Shown here: one piece after another, positions 9,209 to 19,720 of the stretch | Layout of the letters: each line of letters opens with the position of its first letter | Position numbering within the stretch: position 1 is the first letter of the stretch | Assembly: GCA_963732775.1 (NCBI GenBank) | Contig: CAVTAR010000001.1 | Coordinates: forward strand, 2,170,001-2,234,000 | DNA: 64,000 bases | DNA from: CAVRQM01 sp963732775 | GTDB taxonomy: Bacteria; Pseudomonadota; Alphaproteobacteria; Acetobacterales; Acetobacteraceae | Reading direction: 5' to 3' | The notes under the pieces: generated by a model | What the model was told of the DNA's origin: nothing | The model's database searches: none | Seen by the model: the letters and a program-made list of their open reading frames with translations, nothing else | Translations under genes and position numbers: made by a program

Positions 9209-9649
9209 CTAGCCCAGCAGCACGTCGCGCGCCTGGTTGATGCGCGCCGCCAGCCAGTCCGAGCCGCCGCGATCCGGGTGCGCCGCCTGCATGAGCCGCA
9301 CATACGCCGCCTGCACCGCCGCCCGGTCGGCGCCGGCGCGCAAGCCCAGCACCTCCAGCGCCTGCGCCCGTGTCATCGCCCCGGTCGTCCTGGGCGGCGC
9401 CCGCCGCGCCCCGGCCGCCGCCGGCCGCTGCGCCCGAAAGCTCCACAGCAGCGGGCCCAGCACGCCGATGATGGCGATGGCGCTGCCGAGCCGCCCGGTG
9501 AAGAACAGCCCGACCGCCAGCAGCAGCCCGAAGATGCCGGCGATCCAGATGCCGAACTGCTTGATGGTGGCGACCTGGGCGCGCGAGAACATGCCGAGTG
9601 CCGACATCAGCACGACCAGCGTCAGTGCGCCGAGCAGCAGGGCGACCAT
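9209..9649 (-). CDS. Membrane-anchored J-domain protein
   Basis: 146 residues. Two hydrophobic segments (about residues 3-20 and 33-70) come first, followed by a basic linker and a C-terminal J domain: ALEVLGLRAGADRAAVQAAYVRLMQAAHPDRGG. The HPD tripeptide that stimulates Hsp70 ATPase is present. The layout resembles Tim14/Pam18-like or DjlA-like co-chaperones that recruit DnaK to the inner membrane. It starts 6 nt after the LOV-domain gene, so the two are probably co-transcribed. Its client is unknown. Confidence 0.88.
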   Translation of the reverse strand: MVALLLGALTLVVLMSALGMFSRAQVATIKQFGIWIAGIFGLLLAVGLFFTGRLGSAIAIIGVLGPLLWSFRAQRPAAAGARRAPPRTTGAMTRAQALEVLGLRAGADRAAVQAAYVRLMQAAHPDRGGSDWLAARINQARDVLLG

Positions 9650-9655
9650 CGCCGT

Positions 9656-10243
9656 TCAGGCCGGCACGCCGGCCGGTCCTGGAACGAGCCGGGTCGAGAC
9701 CTCGGCCAGCCGCCGGGCCGACGTGACAATACCGTCGAGTCCACCGCCATCGTCGCCCGAGGCGACCAGGTCGACGATCAGCCGCTGGAACTCCGCCTCC
9801 ACCGCCTCGGGCATGTGCGCCTCGCCGACGAAGAACTCGCCGAGCCAGGCCGGGCAGCCGGTGGTGATGTTCTGCTGGTTGCCGAAGAAGTGCAGCAGCG
9901 TGCCGTCGCGGTCGTACACCGGCGACAGGAACAGCAGGTTCCAGAACGCGCTGCCGTCGCGCCGGTGATTGACGATCCACTCCACGCAGCCGTGCCCGGC
10001 GCGCAGGTGGCGGCCGATGTTGCGCACCGTGCGCGGGTCCGTCCCCGGGCCTTGCAGGAAGCGGCAGTTGCGCCCCAGCACGTCCTCGCGCCCATAGCCG
10101 GTCAGCGCGAGGAAGGCGTCGTTGACCGCCACCATCGGGTCGTCCGGCGCGCGCGGGTCGCTCAGCGCCATCGGCTCGCTGCTGTGCGCCATGGCGCGCT
10201 CGAGCGCCTGGGTGATCGGGTTCGGGCCGGCCATGGGCGGCAT
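9656..10243 (-). CDS. Short LOV-domain blue-light photoreceptor (PAS family)
   Basis: 195 residues from ATG 10243, with AGGACAGG just upstream. Residues about 25-130 form a LOV-type PAS domain: VNDAFLALTGYGREDVLGRN, the flavin motif GRNCRFLQG with photoactive Cys60, NHRRDGSAFWN and the Gln-containing strand FFGNQQNIT. These residues bind FMN and form the light-driven cysteinyl adduct. No kinase, GGDEF or HTH domain follows, only about 65 mostly helical residues, so it is a short LOV protein that would signal by conformation or dimerisation. It lies 6 nt upstream of the J-domain gene and 38 nt downstream of kynureninase. Confidence 0.9.
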   Translation of the reverse strand: MPPMAGPNPITQALERAMAHSSEPMALSDPRAPDDPMVAVNDAFLALTGYGREDVLGRNCRFLQGPGTDPRTVRNIGRHLRAGHGCVEWIVNHRRDGSAFWNLLFLSPVYDRDGTLLHFFGNQQNITTGCPAWLGEFFVGEAHMPEAVEAEFQRLIVDLVASGDDGGGLDGIVTSARRLAEVSTRLVPGPAGVPA

Positions 10244-10281
10244 CCTGTCCTGCTCGGGCCACTCTACCCCGGCGAGGCGCG

Positions 10282-11520
10282 TCAGGTCACGGCATGGCGC
10301 ACCTGGAAGGCCGGCGCCTGCCACGCGCCTGCCGCCATGATGTCGCGCAGCGCCGCGGCCGCGTCCCACAGGTCGACGTAGCGCAGATACAGCGGCGTGA
10401 TGCCGAAGCGGCAGATGTCCGGCGCCCGGAAATCGCCGATCACACCGCGCGCGATCAGCGCCTGCACGATCGGGTAGGCGTCGGGGTGGGCCAGGCACAC
10501 CTGGCTGCCGCGCCGGGCATCGTCGCGCGGCGAGGCGAGGGCGAACGCACCGGGACATCCCTGCTCCACCAGCGCTGCCAGCAGCGCCGACTGCCGCAGC
10601 GATTTCGCCCGCACCGCCTCGATCGGCGTCCGCAGCGCGATGTCCACGCCCACCTCCAGCGCCGCCAGCCCGAGCACCGCGGGCGTGCCGACCAGGGCGC
10701 GCTGGATGCCCGGCGCGGGACGATAGGTGGTCTCGAACGCGAACGGCGCGGCATGGCCGAGCCAGCCGGTGAGCGGCATCGGGCAGGTCGCCTGCAGCCG
10801 CGGCGCCACGTACAGGAACGCCGGCGCGCCGGGACCGCCGTTGAGGAACTTGTAGCCGCAGCCGACCGCGAGGTCGGCGTCGCAGCCCGCGAGGTCGATC
10901 GGCACCGCGCCCGCCGAATGCGCGAGGTCCCACAGCACCAGCGCGCCGGCCGCGTGCGCCGCGCGCGTGAGGCGCGCCATGTCGTGCATCGCCCCGGTGC
11001 GGTAGTTCACGTGCGTCAGCAGCAGCACCGCGACACTCTCGTCGAGCGCCTGCTCGATCGCGCCGGCGTCGGCCAGCCGCAGCGCGTGGCCCTGGCCGAG
11101 CTGCGCGCACAGGCCCTCGGCGATGTAGAGGTCGGTCGGGAAGTTGCTGCGCTCCGAGACGATGACCCGGCGCTCCGGGCGCAGCGCCAGCGCCGCGGCG
11201 AGCAGCTTGAACGGCGTTGACCGAGGTCGAATCGCCGGCGATGACGCTGCCCGGGCGCCGCGCCCACCAGCCGCGCGATCTTGTCGCCGACGCGCGCCGG
11301 CATCGCCATCCAGCCGGCGTCGTTCCAGCTCCGGATCAGTCCCTCGCCCCACTCGGCGGCGGCGACCTCGGCCAGCCGCGCCGGCGTCGCACGCGGCAGC
11401 GCGCCCAGCGAGTTGCCGTCGAGATAGACGACGCCCGCGGGCAGCGCGAACAGGTCGCGGAAGGGGGCCAGCGCGTCGTCGCGCGTCGAGCGCCTGGAGC
11501 GCGGCGCGCGTCAGGCTCAC
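10282..11520 (-). pseudogene. kynU: Kynureninase, broken by three frameshifts
   Basis: The start is GTG 11520, overlapping the cupin stop by 4 nt (GTGA). Read across the breaks, the protein has VVYLDGNSLGALPRATP, GDSTSVNAFKLLAAALAL, SNFPTDLYIAEGL, the aspartate-bearing LWDLAHSAGAVPIDL and the PLP-lysine segment GCGYKFLNGGPGAP. These are hallmarks of kynureninase, which cleaves kynurenine to anthranilate and alanine. Frame breaks lie near 11482, 11251 and 11212, each fitting one extra base. The corrected length of 412 codons is normal. From 11200 to 10282 the frame is continuous. No other kynurenine-pathway gene is in the window. Confidence 0.88.
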
Positions 11521-11786
11521 TCCCTGCGGCCGACCAGGTAGGTCGCACCTTCCGCGCCGGCCGCCTCGAAATGCTCCGCCTCGCGCGCGAGTTCGAAGGT
11601 GTCGCCAACCTCGTGCCGATCCTCGCGCCCCTCGCGGGCCAGTATCAGCGTGCCGCGCGTGACGAGCCCGCGCACGGCGAAGGGGTGGGTATGCGGCGTC
11701 CGCCGCTCGCCGGGACCAAGGCGGAGTTCGGCGGGTCCGCCATGGCCGGTGCGGGCGAGGTCGGCGGCGAACTCGGTGGGGATCAT
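11517..11786 (-). CDS. Small cupin-domain protein
   Basis: 89 residues from ATG 11786 with GGAG 6 nt upstream; an in-frame ATG at 11798 lacks a ribosome site. The sequence RLGPGERRTPHTHPFAVRGLVTRG contains the HxH metal pair of a single cupin barrel, followed by GDTFELAREAEHFEAAG. It overlaps kynureninase by 4 nt and is therefore likely to be co-expressed with it. The function is unknown. A small-molecule dioxygenase-like or sensor role is possible but not shown. Confidence 0.8.
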   Translation of the reverse strand: MIPTEFAADLARTGHGGPAELRLGPGERRTPHTHPFAVRGLVTRGTLILAREGREDRHEVGDTFELAREAEHFEAAGAEGATYLVGRRE

Positions 11787-11858
11787 GGTGCGCTCCATCT
11801 CAACACGACAGCCGCCAAGCGAGCATGGGCAATTCATGCAGCCGCAGGCTGGTCGCAA

Positions 11859-12033
11859 GCGGCCCCGTCCTTGAGCGGCCCCGCCCTTGAGCGGCCCCGC
11901 CCTTGAGCGGCCCAGTCCTTGAGCGGCCCAGTCCTTGAGCGGCCCAGTCCTTGAGCGGCCCAGTCCTTGAGCGGCCCAGTCCTTGAGCGGCCAGTCCTTG
12001 AGCGGCCCAGTCCTTGAGCGGCCCAGTCCTTGA
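11859..12033. repeat. Tandem array, 11 copies of a 16-bp unit
   Basis: The unit gcggcccagtccttga repeats head to tail without spacers. The first three copies have C in place of A at position 8 and the second and third also end ccc-ttga; the later ones are identical except for one 15-bp copy (11987-12001) that lacks a C. The array lies between the PepSY gene and the cupin-kynureninase operon, 73 bp upstream of the cupin start, so it is in that operon's probable leader. It is not CRISPR-like because no unique spacers exist. Confidence 0.97.
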
Positions 12034-12116
12034 CGGGTCATCGGCATGGTCGGAACGCGGGGGCATGGCCGGAACGCGGGCTCGCCCGCGCCGCCGCGCC
12101 ATGCCGGGCCGCCGCC

Positions 12117-12164
12117 GATCAGGAGGGCCGCCTATCAGGAGGGCCGCCTATCAGGAAGGCCGCC
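12117..12164. repeat. Second 16-bp tandem array, three copies
   Basis: Three adjacent 16-bp units of the form (g/t)atcaggagggccgcc end 2 bp before the PepSY stop codon. A fourth partial unit (gatcag) runs into the stop. It has the same period as the array 85 bp away but no shared sequence. Between them, ggcatggYcggaacgcgg is duplicated at about 12042-12080. Confidence 0.9.
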
Positions 12165-12166
12165 GA

Positions 12167-12526
12167 TCAGTTCCCGTCGTTCGCCTCGCCACCCTCTTTC
12201 TGCTCGCTGTCCGCGACGACCGTCTTGGTGATCTGCCCGGTCTGCGTGTCGACCAGCACCTTGTTGGTCTTGCCGTCCTTCAGGACATCCACCTCCCAGG
12301 CGACGACGCCGTCCTGGTTCTCGATCCCCGAACCCACCGCCTTGCCGCCGGACTGTGACTTGGCGGTCGCGATCGCCTGCGCCATCGTCACCTTCGCATT
12401 GGCCATGATCGCCGCTTCGTCGGCGCCAGCCTCGGCTCCCTTCGAGAACGCCACGCCGCTCATTCCGCCGACGCCGGCCGCCAGCGCGACGGCGGCGGTG
12501 ATAGCCAGACACGTGTTGCGAGTCAT
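12167..12526 (-). CDS. Secreted PepSY-domain protein
   Basis: 119 residues. A signal peptide (MTRNTCLAITAAVALAAGVGG) is followed by one PepSY domain: MANAKVTMAQAIATAKSQSGG, GIENQDGVVAWEVDVLKDGK and VLVDTQTGQITKTV. PepSY domains are usually periplasmic regulators or inhibitors, often of peptidases. AAGGGAT stands 9 nt before the ATG. The gene is monocistronic, followed at its 3' end by the 16-bp repeats. A specific partner cannot be named. Confidence 0.88.
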   Translation of the reverse strand: MTRNTCLAITAAVALAAGVGGMSGVAFSKGAEAGADEAAIMANAKVTMAQAIATAKSQSGGKAVGSGIENQDGVVAWEVDVLKDGKTNKVLVDTQTGQITKTVVADSEQKEGGEANDGN

Positions 12527-12675
12527 CGTTGATATCCCTTCGTGAATGGTCGAACTCGCCGGCGTCTCGCCGGCAGCCCCGACAGAGCACCACGCGGATT
12601 ACGCACACGCGGGCGCAGAGGATAACTCCGTTCAATCTCCGGCCGGGCAGCCAGCGATGCGGCAGGCCGATCCCG

Positions 12676-14976
<2,301 letters not shown>

Positions 14977-15019
14977 CGCCATATCCTAGGGCCATATCCT
15001 AGGAGGATCGAGGTCGCCA

Positions 15020-15102
15020 TGCGGTCGAGAAGACTCGAACTTCCACGAGGTTTCCCCCACAAGCACCTCAAGCTTGCGCGTCTACCATTCCGCCACGACC
15101 GC
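15020..15102 (-). tRNA. tRNA-Leu (anticodon GAG)
   Basis: The acceptor stem GCGGTCG pairs with CGACCGC, with discriminator A. The anticodon arm is CAAGC-TTGAGGT-GCTTG, giving anticodon GAG. A long variable arm typical of leucine tRNAs and the T-arm GTTCGAGTC follow. CCA is not encoded. It lies between the malic enzyme and lipB genes. Confidence 0.95.
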
Positions 15103-15128
15103 ACCGGGCAGAGGGCGCCGTATACCCG

Positions 15129-15812
15129 ATGAGTTTTGACGCGGCAATCGCCTCGCTCGCGCCCGAATGGCGCACCGAACCCGGCCTGCTGCCCTACCCC
15201 GAGGCGGTCGCGGCCATGCAGGCGCGCGCCGCGGCCATCCGCGCCGGCAGCGCGGACGAGCTGGTCTGGCTCGTCGAACACCCGCCGCTCTACACCGCCG
15301 GCACCTCGGCCGAGCCTTGCGACCTGGCCGACCCGCAAGCCTTCCCGGTGTTCCAGACCGGCCGCGGCGGGCAGTGGACCTATCACGGCCCCGGCCAGCG
15401 CGTGGCCTACCTGATGCTCGACCTCGCCCGCCCGCATGGCCGCGTCCCCCCGCGCGACGTGCGCGCCTACGTCACCGCGCTGGAGGACTGGCTGATCGCC
15501 ACCCTCGCCCGCTTCGGCGTCGCCGGCGAGCGCCGCCCCGGCCGCATCGGCATCTGGGTCGCCGATCCCGCCACCGGCCCCGCCACCGGCGCCGAGGCCA
15601 AGATCGCGGCGATCGGCGTGCGCGTCGCCCGCTGGGTCAGCTTCCACGGCGTCGCCCTCAACGTCGCCCCCGACCTGTCGCACTACGCCGGCATCGTCCC
15701 CTGCGGCATCCGCGCGCACGGCGTCACCAGCTTGCGGGCGCAGGGCGTCGGCGCGACGATGCCCGAGGTCGACGCGGCGCTGCGCGCGAGCTGGCGCGGC
15801 GTGTTCGAGTAG
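15129..15812 (+). CDS. lipB: Lipoyl(octanoyl) transferase
   Basis: 227 residues. LipB motifs are present: LVEHPPLYTAGTSA, the RGGQWTYHGPGQ block, the lysine-bearing KIAAIGVRVARWVSFHGVALNV and the catalytic cysteine in GIVPCGI. It transfers octanoyl groups from acyl carrier protein to lipoyl domains of 2-oxoacid dehydrogenases and the glycine cleavage system in the cytoplasm. An insertion rich in Pro/Thr (DPATGPATGAEA) precedes the catalytic lysine. The gene follows tRNA-Leu by 26 nt on the opposite strand. Confidence 0.96.
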   Translation: MSFDAAIASLAPEWRTEPGLLPYPEAVAAMQARAAAIRAGSADELVWLVEHPPLYTAGTSAEPCDLADPQAFPVFQTGRGGQWTYHGPGQRVAYLMLDLARPHGRVPPRDVRAYVTALEDWLIATLARFGVAGERRPGRIGIWVADPATGPATGAEAKIAAIGVRVARWVSFHGVALNVAPDLSHYAGIVPCGIRAHGVTSLRAQGVGATMPEVDAALRASWRGVFE

Positions 15813-15821
15813 GAGGCACGG

Positions 15822-16433
15822 ATGGACATTGCCCCATTGCCGACGCCGCCCGGGCGGGTGACCAAGGCAGCGTTCCTGGCATGGCCGGACGACGAGTTCG
15901 GACGTCGCCAGCAGCTCGTCGACGGGGAAGTCCTGACCATGTCGCCGACCTCGCAGACCCACGGCATCATGCATGGCCGGATCGGGTTCCTGCTGGCACT
16001 GCACGTGCAGTCACTGCACGTACAGTCGGCGCGACCCGAGTGCCGGGTGTTGGTCGCGCCCGGCGTGCCTCCGCGCCTGCTGCCCGAGTGGAACGTGCGC
16101 AGCCCCGACCTCGCCGTGGTGTGCCGCCCTGCGAGTGCCGAGCACCTGGTGCCGGATCCGGTGCTGATCGTGGAGATCCTCTCGCCCAGCAACCAGCGCC
16201 AGACGCGCGCCAACGTCTGGGCCTTCACGACTATTCCTTCGGTGCAGGAAATCCTGCTGGTGAGTTCGCTCGACATCGTCGCCGAACTCCTTCGGCGCGG
16301 CCCCGACGGAAGCTGGCCGGATCGCCCCGAGATCGTCGGCGCGGACGAGACGCTGCGGCTCGACAGCATCGGCGGCACGTTCGCGCTGCGAGAGTTCTAC
16401 GCGACGACCGCGCTCGCCGCGCCCGCGTCGTGA
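15822..16433 (+). CDS. Uma2-family (DUF820) putative endonuclease
   Basis: 203 residues. The PD-(D/E)XK-like core is visible: YELVDGE-type segment QQLVDGEVLTMSP, RSPDLAVV with its Asp, and VLIVEILSPSN with its Glu. The usual downstream lysine region (DxxxKxxxY) is replaced by RQTRANVWAF, so catalytic competence is doubtful. LHVQS is duplicated, from a 15-bp tandem repeat near 16005-16034. It starts 9 nt after lipB and its stop overlaps the GTG of the acyl-CoA synthetase gene. Biological role unknown. A second family member lies at 31184. Confidence 0.8.
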   Translation: MDIAPLPTPPGRVTKAAFLAWPDDEFGRRQQLVDGEVLTMSPTSQTHGIMHGRIGFLLALHVQSLHVQSARPECRVLVAPGVPPRLLPEWNVRSPDLAVVCRPASAEHLVPDPVLIVEILSPSNQRQTRANVWAFTTIPSVQEILLVSSLDIVAELLRRGPDGSWPDRPEIVGADETLRLDSIGGTFALREFYATTALAAPAS

Positions 16434-18053
16434 ACCCCTACGACATCGGCCTCGACCGCAACCCGGCCAACTTCCAGCCGCTCACGCCGCTGACCTTCCT
16501 CGAACGCGCCGCCGACGTCTTCCCCGACCGCGTGGCCGTCATCCACGGCGCGCAACGCATCGCCTACCGCGACCTGCGCGCCCGCGCCCACCGGCTGGCC
16601 AGCGCAGTCGCGGCGCGCGGGGTCGGCCGCGGCGACACCGTCTCGGTCATGCTCGCCAACACGCCGCCGATGATCGAGGCGCATTACGGCGTGCCCATGG
16701 CCGGCGCCGTGCTCAACACGCTCAACACCCGCCTCGACGCGGCCAGCCTTGCCACCATGCTCGACCACGCCGGCAGCCGCGTCGCTCGTCGTCGACCGCG
16801 CCTTCGCCGCCACCCTGCGCGCGGCCCTCGACCAGGCCACGGTGCGCCCGCTCGTCGTCGACTACGACGACCCCGAAGACGAGCAGCACGGCCCGCGCAT
16901 CGGCACGCTCGACTACGAGGCGCTGCTCGCGTCCGGCACGCCGAGCTTCGCGCGCACCGGCCCCGAGCGACGAGTGGGACGCGATCTGCCTCAACTACAC
17001 CTCCGGCACCACCAGCGCGCCGAAGGGCGTCGTCTATCACCACCGCGGCGCCCACCTGCTGGCGCTCGGCAACGTCCTCACCTGCGGCATGGGCCCGCAC
17101 CCGGTGTACCTCTGGACGCTGCCGATGTTCCACTGCAACGGCTGGTGCTTCCCCTGGACCATCGCCGCCGTCGCCGGCACGCAGGTGTGTCTGCGCGCGG
17201 TGCGGGCGGGACCGATCTGGCAGGCCATCGCCGCGCACGGCGTGACGCACCTGTGCGGCGCGCCCATCGTCATGTCGACCATCCTCGCCGCCACCGAGGC
17301 CGAACGCCGCACCCCGCCGCACCCGGTCCGCTTCGCCACCGCCGGCGCGCCGCCGCCCGAGCCGGTGCTGGCGGCGATGCACGCACAGGGCTTCCTGGTG
17401 ACGCACCTCTACGGCCTCACCGAGACCTACGGCCCGGCCGTCGTCAACGAGCCGCAGGCCGAGTGGGCGACGCTCGACGCCGATGGCTGGGCCGCCCGCC
17501 AGGCCCGGCAAGGCGTGCGCTACCCGCCGCTCGACGCGCTCGACGTGCTGGACCCGGCCACCCTGCAGCCGGTGCCGGCCGATGGTGTCACGCTCGGCGA
17601 GGTGATGTTCCGCGGCAACGTCGTGATGAAGGGCTACCTCAAGAACCCGGCCGCGACCGAGGCCGCCTTCGCCGGCGGCTGGTTCCACTCCGGCGACCTC
17701 GGCGTGAAGCACCCGGACGGCTACGTGCAGCTGAAGGACCGCTCGAAGGACATCATCATCTCCGGCGGCGAGAACATCTCCTCGATCGAGGTGGAGGACG
17801 CGCTGTACCGCACCCCGCGGTCGCCGGCGCCGCCGTCGTCGCCATGCCGGACGCGAAATGGGGCGAGCGCCCGTGCGGCTTCGTCGAGCTGCGCCACGGC
17901 GCGGCGGCCACCGAGGCCGAGCTGCTGGCCTGGTGCCGCGACCACCTCGCCGGCTTCAAGCTGCCGGCCAGGATCGTGTTCCAGCCGCTGCCGCGCACCT
18001 CCACCGGAAAAGTGCAGAAATTCGCGCTGCGCGAGGCCGCCCGCGCGTTATAG
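16430..18053 (+). pseudogene. Acyl-CoA synthetase (AMP-forming), three frame breaks
   Basis: Start is GTG 16430 (GTGA overlap with the preceding stop). The protein begins NPYDIGLDRNPANFQPLTPLTF and, across the breaks, carries the P-loop YTSGTTSAPKG, the HxYGLTETYGP adenylate motif, GWFHSGDLGVKHPDGY and the terminal lysine motif RTSTGKVQKF. It belongs to the medium/long-chain acyl-CoA synthetase group similar to DitJ/AlkK types. Breaks lie near 16781 (+1), 16965 (+1) and 17811 (-1); the net +1 leaves 541 codons. It lies 22 nt upstream of an enoyl-CoA hydratase-like gene, consistent with fatty or aromatic acid catabolism. Confidence 0.88.
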
Positions 18054-18075
18054 TGCCGCGACGAAGGAGGCCGAC

Positions 18076-18915
18076 ATGGACATCGGTGTCTTGCAGGACG
18101 ACGCGCCGGTGCTGTGCGAGCCGCCGGTGCTGTGCGAGCCGCCGGTGCTGTGCGAGCCGCCGGTGCTGCGCGAGCCGCGCGGCCCGGTGGCATGGCTGCG
18201 CCTCAACCGCCCCGAGCGCGGCAACCTGCTGTCCGCTTCGATGCTGGCGGGGCTGCACGACGCGCTCGCCGCGGCCGAGGCCGACCCCGGGACGCGCGTC
18301 GTGGTGATCGCGGCGAAGGGCAAGCTGTTCTGCGCCGGCCACGACCTGGCCGAGATCCGCGCCGACGAGGACCCCGTCCGGCACGCGGCGCTGTTCGCCC
18401 AGTGCAGCGCGCTGATGCTGGCCATCGAGCGGTCCGCCAAGCCGGTGATCGCCTGCGTGCAGGGTGCGGCTGCCGCCGGCGGCTGCCAGCTCGTCGCCGG
18501 CTGCGACCTCGCCTATGCCGCCGACACAGCGCGGTTCGGCATGACCGGCATCAACCTCGGCCTGTTCTGCTCGACGCCCGCGGTGCCGCTGTCGCGCAGC
18601 GTGGCGGCCAAGCCGGCGATGGAGATGCTGCTGACCGGCCGGCTGCTCAGCGCGGCCGAGGCGGTGCGCATCGGCCTGGTCAACGCCGCCGTCGCCCCCG
18701 AGGCGCTGGAGGCGACGGTCGCCGCCGTCGCCGCCTCGATCGCCGAGAAGCCGCCCGAGGTGGTGGCGCTCGGCCGCGCGCTGCTGCGCCGGCAGGCCGG
18801 GCTCGACACCGCGTCCGCCTATGCGCTGGCCGGTGCCGCGATGGCGGACAACCTGGCGCTGCCGGCGGCGCGCGCCGGCATCGACGCCTACCTGCAACGT
18901 CGCCGGCCGGCGTGA
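18076..18915 (+). CDS. Enoyl-CoA hydratase/isomerase family protein with N-terminal hexapeptide repeats
   Basis: 279 residues from ATG 18076, behind AAGGAGG. Residues 11-34 are four tandem copies of PVLCEP (the last PVLREP), absent from the normal fold. The crotonase core follows: RPVAWLRLNRPERGNLLS region, FCAGHDLAEIR forming part of the oxyanion hole, GAAAAGGCQLVAGCDLAYAA, and MTGINLGLFCSTPAVPLSR. Usual catalytic glutamates of hydratases are not clearly in place, so isomerase, hydrolase or hydratase activity cannot be chosen. Coupling to the acyl-CoA synthetase suggests an acyl-CoA degradation step. Confidence 0.88.
   Translation: MDIGVLQDDAPVLCEPPVLCEPPVLCEPPVLREPRGPVAWLRLNRPERGNLLSASMLAGLHDALAAAEADPGTRVVVIAAKGKLFCAGHDLAEIRADEDPVRHAALFAQCSALMLAIERSAKPVIACVQGAAAAGGCQLVAGCDLAYAADTARFGMTGINLGLFCSTPAVPLSRSVAAKPAMEMLLTGRLLSAAEAVRIGLVNAAVAPEALEATVAAVAASIAEKPPEVVALGRALLRRQAGLDTASAYALAGAAMADNLALPAARAGIDAYLQRRRPA
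18106..18177 (+). repeat. In-frame 18-bp repeat, four copies
   Basis: The unit ccggtgctgtgcgagccg is repeated four times in the 5' end of the enoyl-CoA hydratase gene; the fourth copy has one base change (tgc to cgc, Cys to Arg). Each copy encodes PVLCEP. The period is a multiple of three, so copy number can change without breaking the frame. Confidence 0.96.
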
Positions 18916-18949
18916 TCGCGCCCTCCTCCATGTCTCTTAGAGGGCCGGC

Positions 18950-19456
18950 ATGATCGCGCCGGCCTTCGCCCGCACGATGGCGCGCTACAACGCCGAGCTG
19001 AACCGTCGCCTCCTCGCCGCCGCCGGCCGCCTGCCCGACGCGCGGCGGCGCGAGGATGGCGGCGTGTTCTGGCGCTCGATCCACGGCACGTTCAGCCACC
19101 TGCTCTGGGCCGACCGCACCTCGATGGCGCGCCTCGCGGACTGGGAGCGCCCCGCGACCCCGCTGGCCGAGAGCGGCCAGTATCACGCCGGCGAGTTCGC
19201 CGACCTCGCCGCCCAGCGCACGCGCCTCGACGCCGACCTCGTCGCCTGGGCCGACGCGCTCGACGATGCCTGGCTGGCCGAGGACCTGGTGTGGTTCAGC
19301 GGCCTGACGCGCCAGGAGCAGCGCCGGCCGCGCGGGCTGATCGTCGCGCACCTGTTCAACCACCAGACCCACCATCGCGGCCAGGTCCACGCCCTGCTCA
19401 CCCGCTTCGGCGAGGCGTGCGGGGCGACGGACCTGCCCTTCGTGCTGGCCGGCTGA
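18950..19456 (+). CDS. DinB-family (YfiT-like) metal-binding protein
   Basis: 168 residues. The DinB four-helix bundle is recognised by ARYNAELNRRLLAAA near the start, the first metal histidine in SIHGTFSHLLWADR and the C-terminal pair in HLFNHQTHHRGQVHALLTR. Such proteins bind a divalent metal with three histidines, and some are thiol-dependent S-transferases. It lies 34 nt after the enoyl-CoA hydratase gene. The substrate is unknown. Confidence 0.9.
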   Translation: MIAPAFARTMARYNAELNRRLLAAAGRLPDARRREDGGVFWRSIHGTFSHLLWADRTSMARLADWERPATPLAESGQYHAGEFADLAAQRTRLDADLVAWADALDDAWLAEDLVWFSGLTRQEQRRPRGLIVAHLFNHQTHHRGQVHALLTRFGEACGATDLPFVLAG

Positions 19457-19720
19457 GCACGGCGACGCGCGAGACCGAGCCACTATCCAGCCCGCCAGCA
19501 GCGCCGCCGATCCGTCGCAGAACCCCGCGTGCCCGGGCCCCGGTCGGAGACGCTCCCGCGGCACCCGCAAACCCTCACGCACCGCCCCCCACGTTCCCAA
19601 GCCACGTCCAGCTTGACTTCCACCCCCACATCGTTCATGTTCCGTTCGTGCCTACCCTCCCATCCCAGCCCGCCCTGCTGGACCTCTCGCGCCAGTTCGG
19701 CCTGATCTGGACCATGCTGA

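Noticed and set aside
7862..9240. Plus-strand open frames opposite the mutase and galU genes
   Set aside because: galU is fully supported on the minus strand. The plus frames lack motifs and start sites.
11859..12170. CRISPR array
   Set aside because: Repeats are 16 bp, directly adjacent and without unique spacers, and no cas genes are present.
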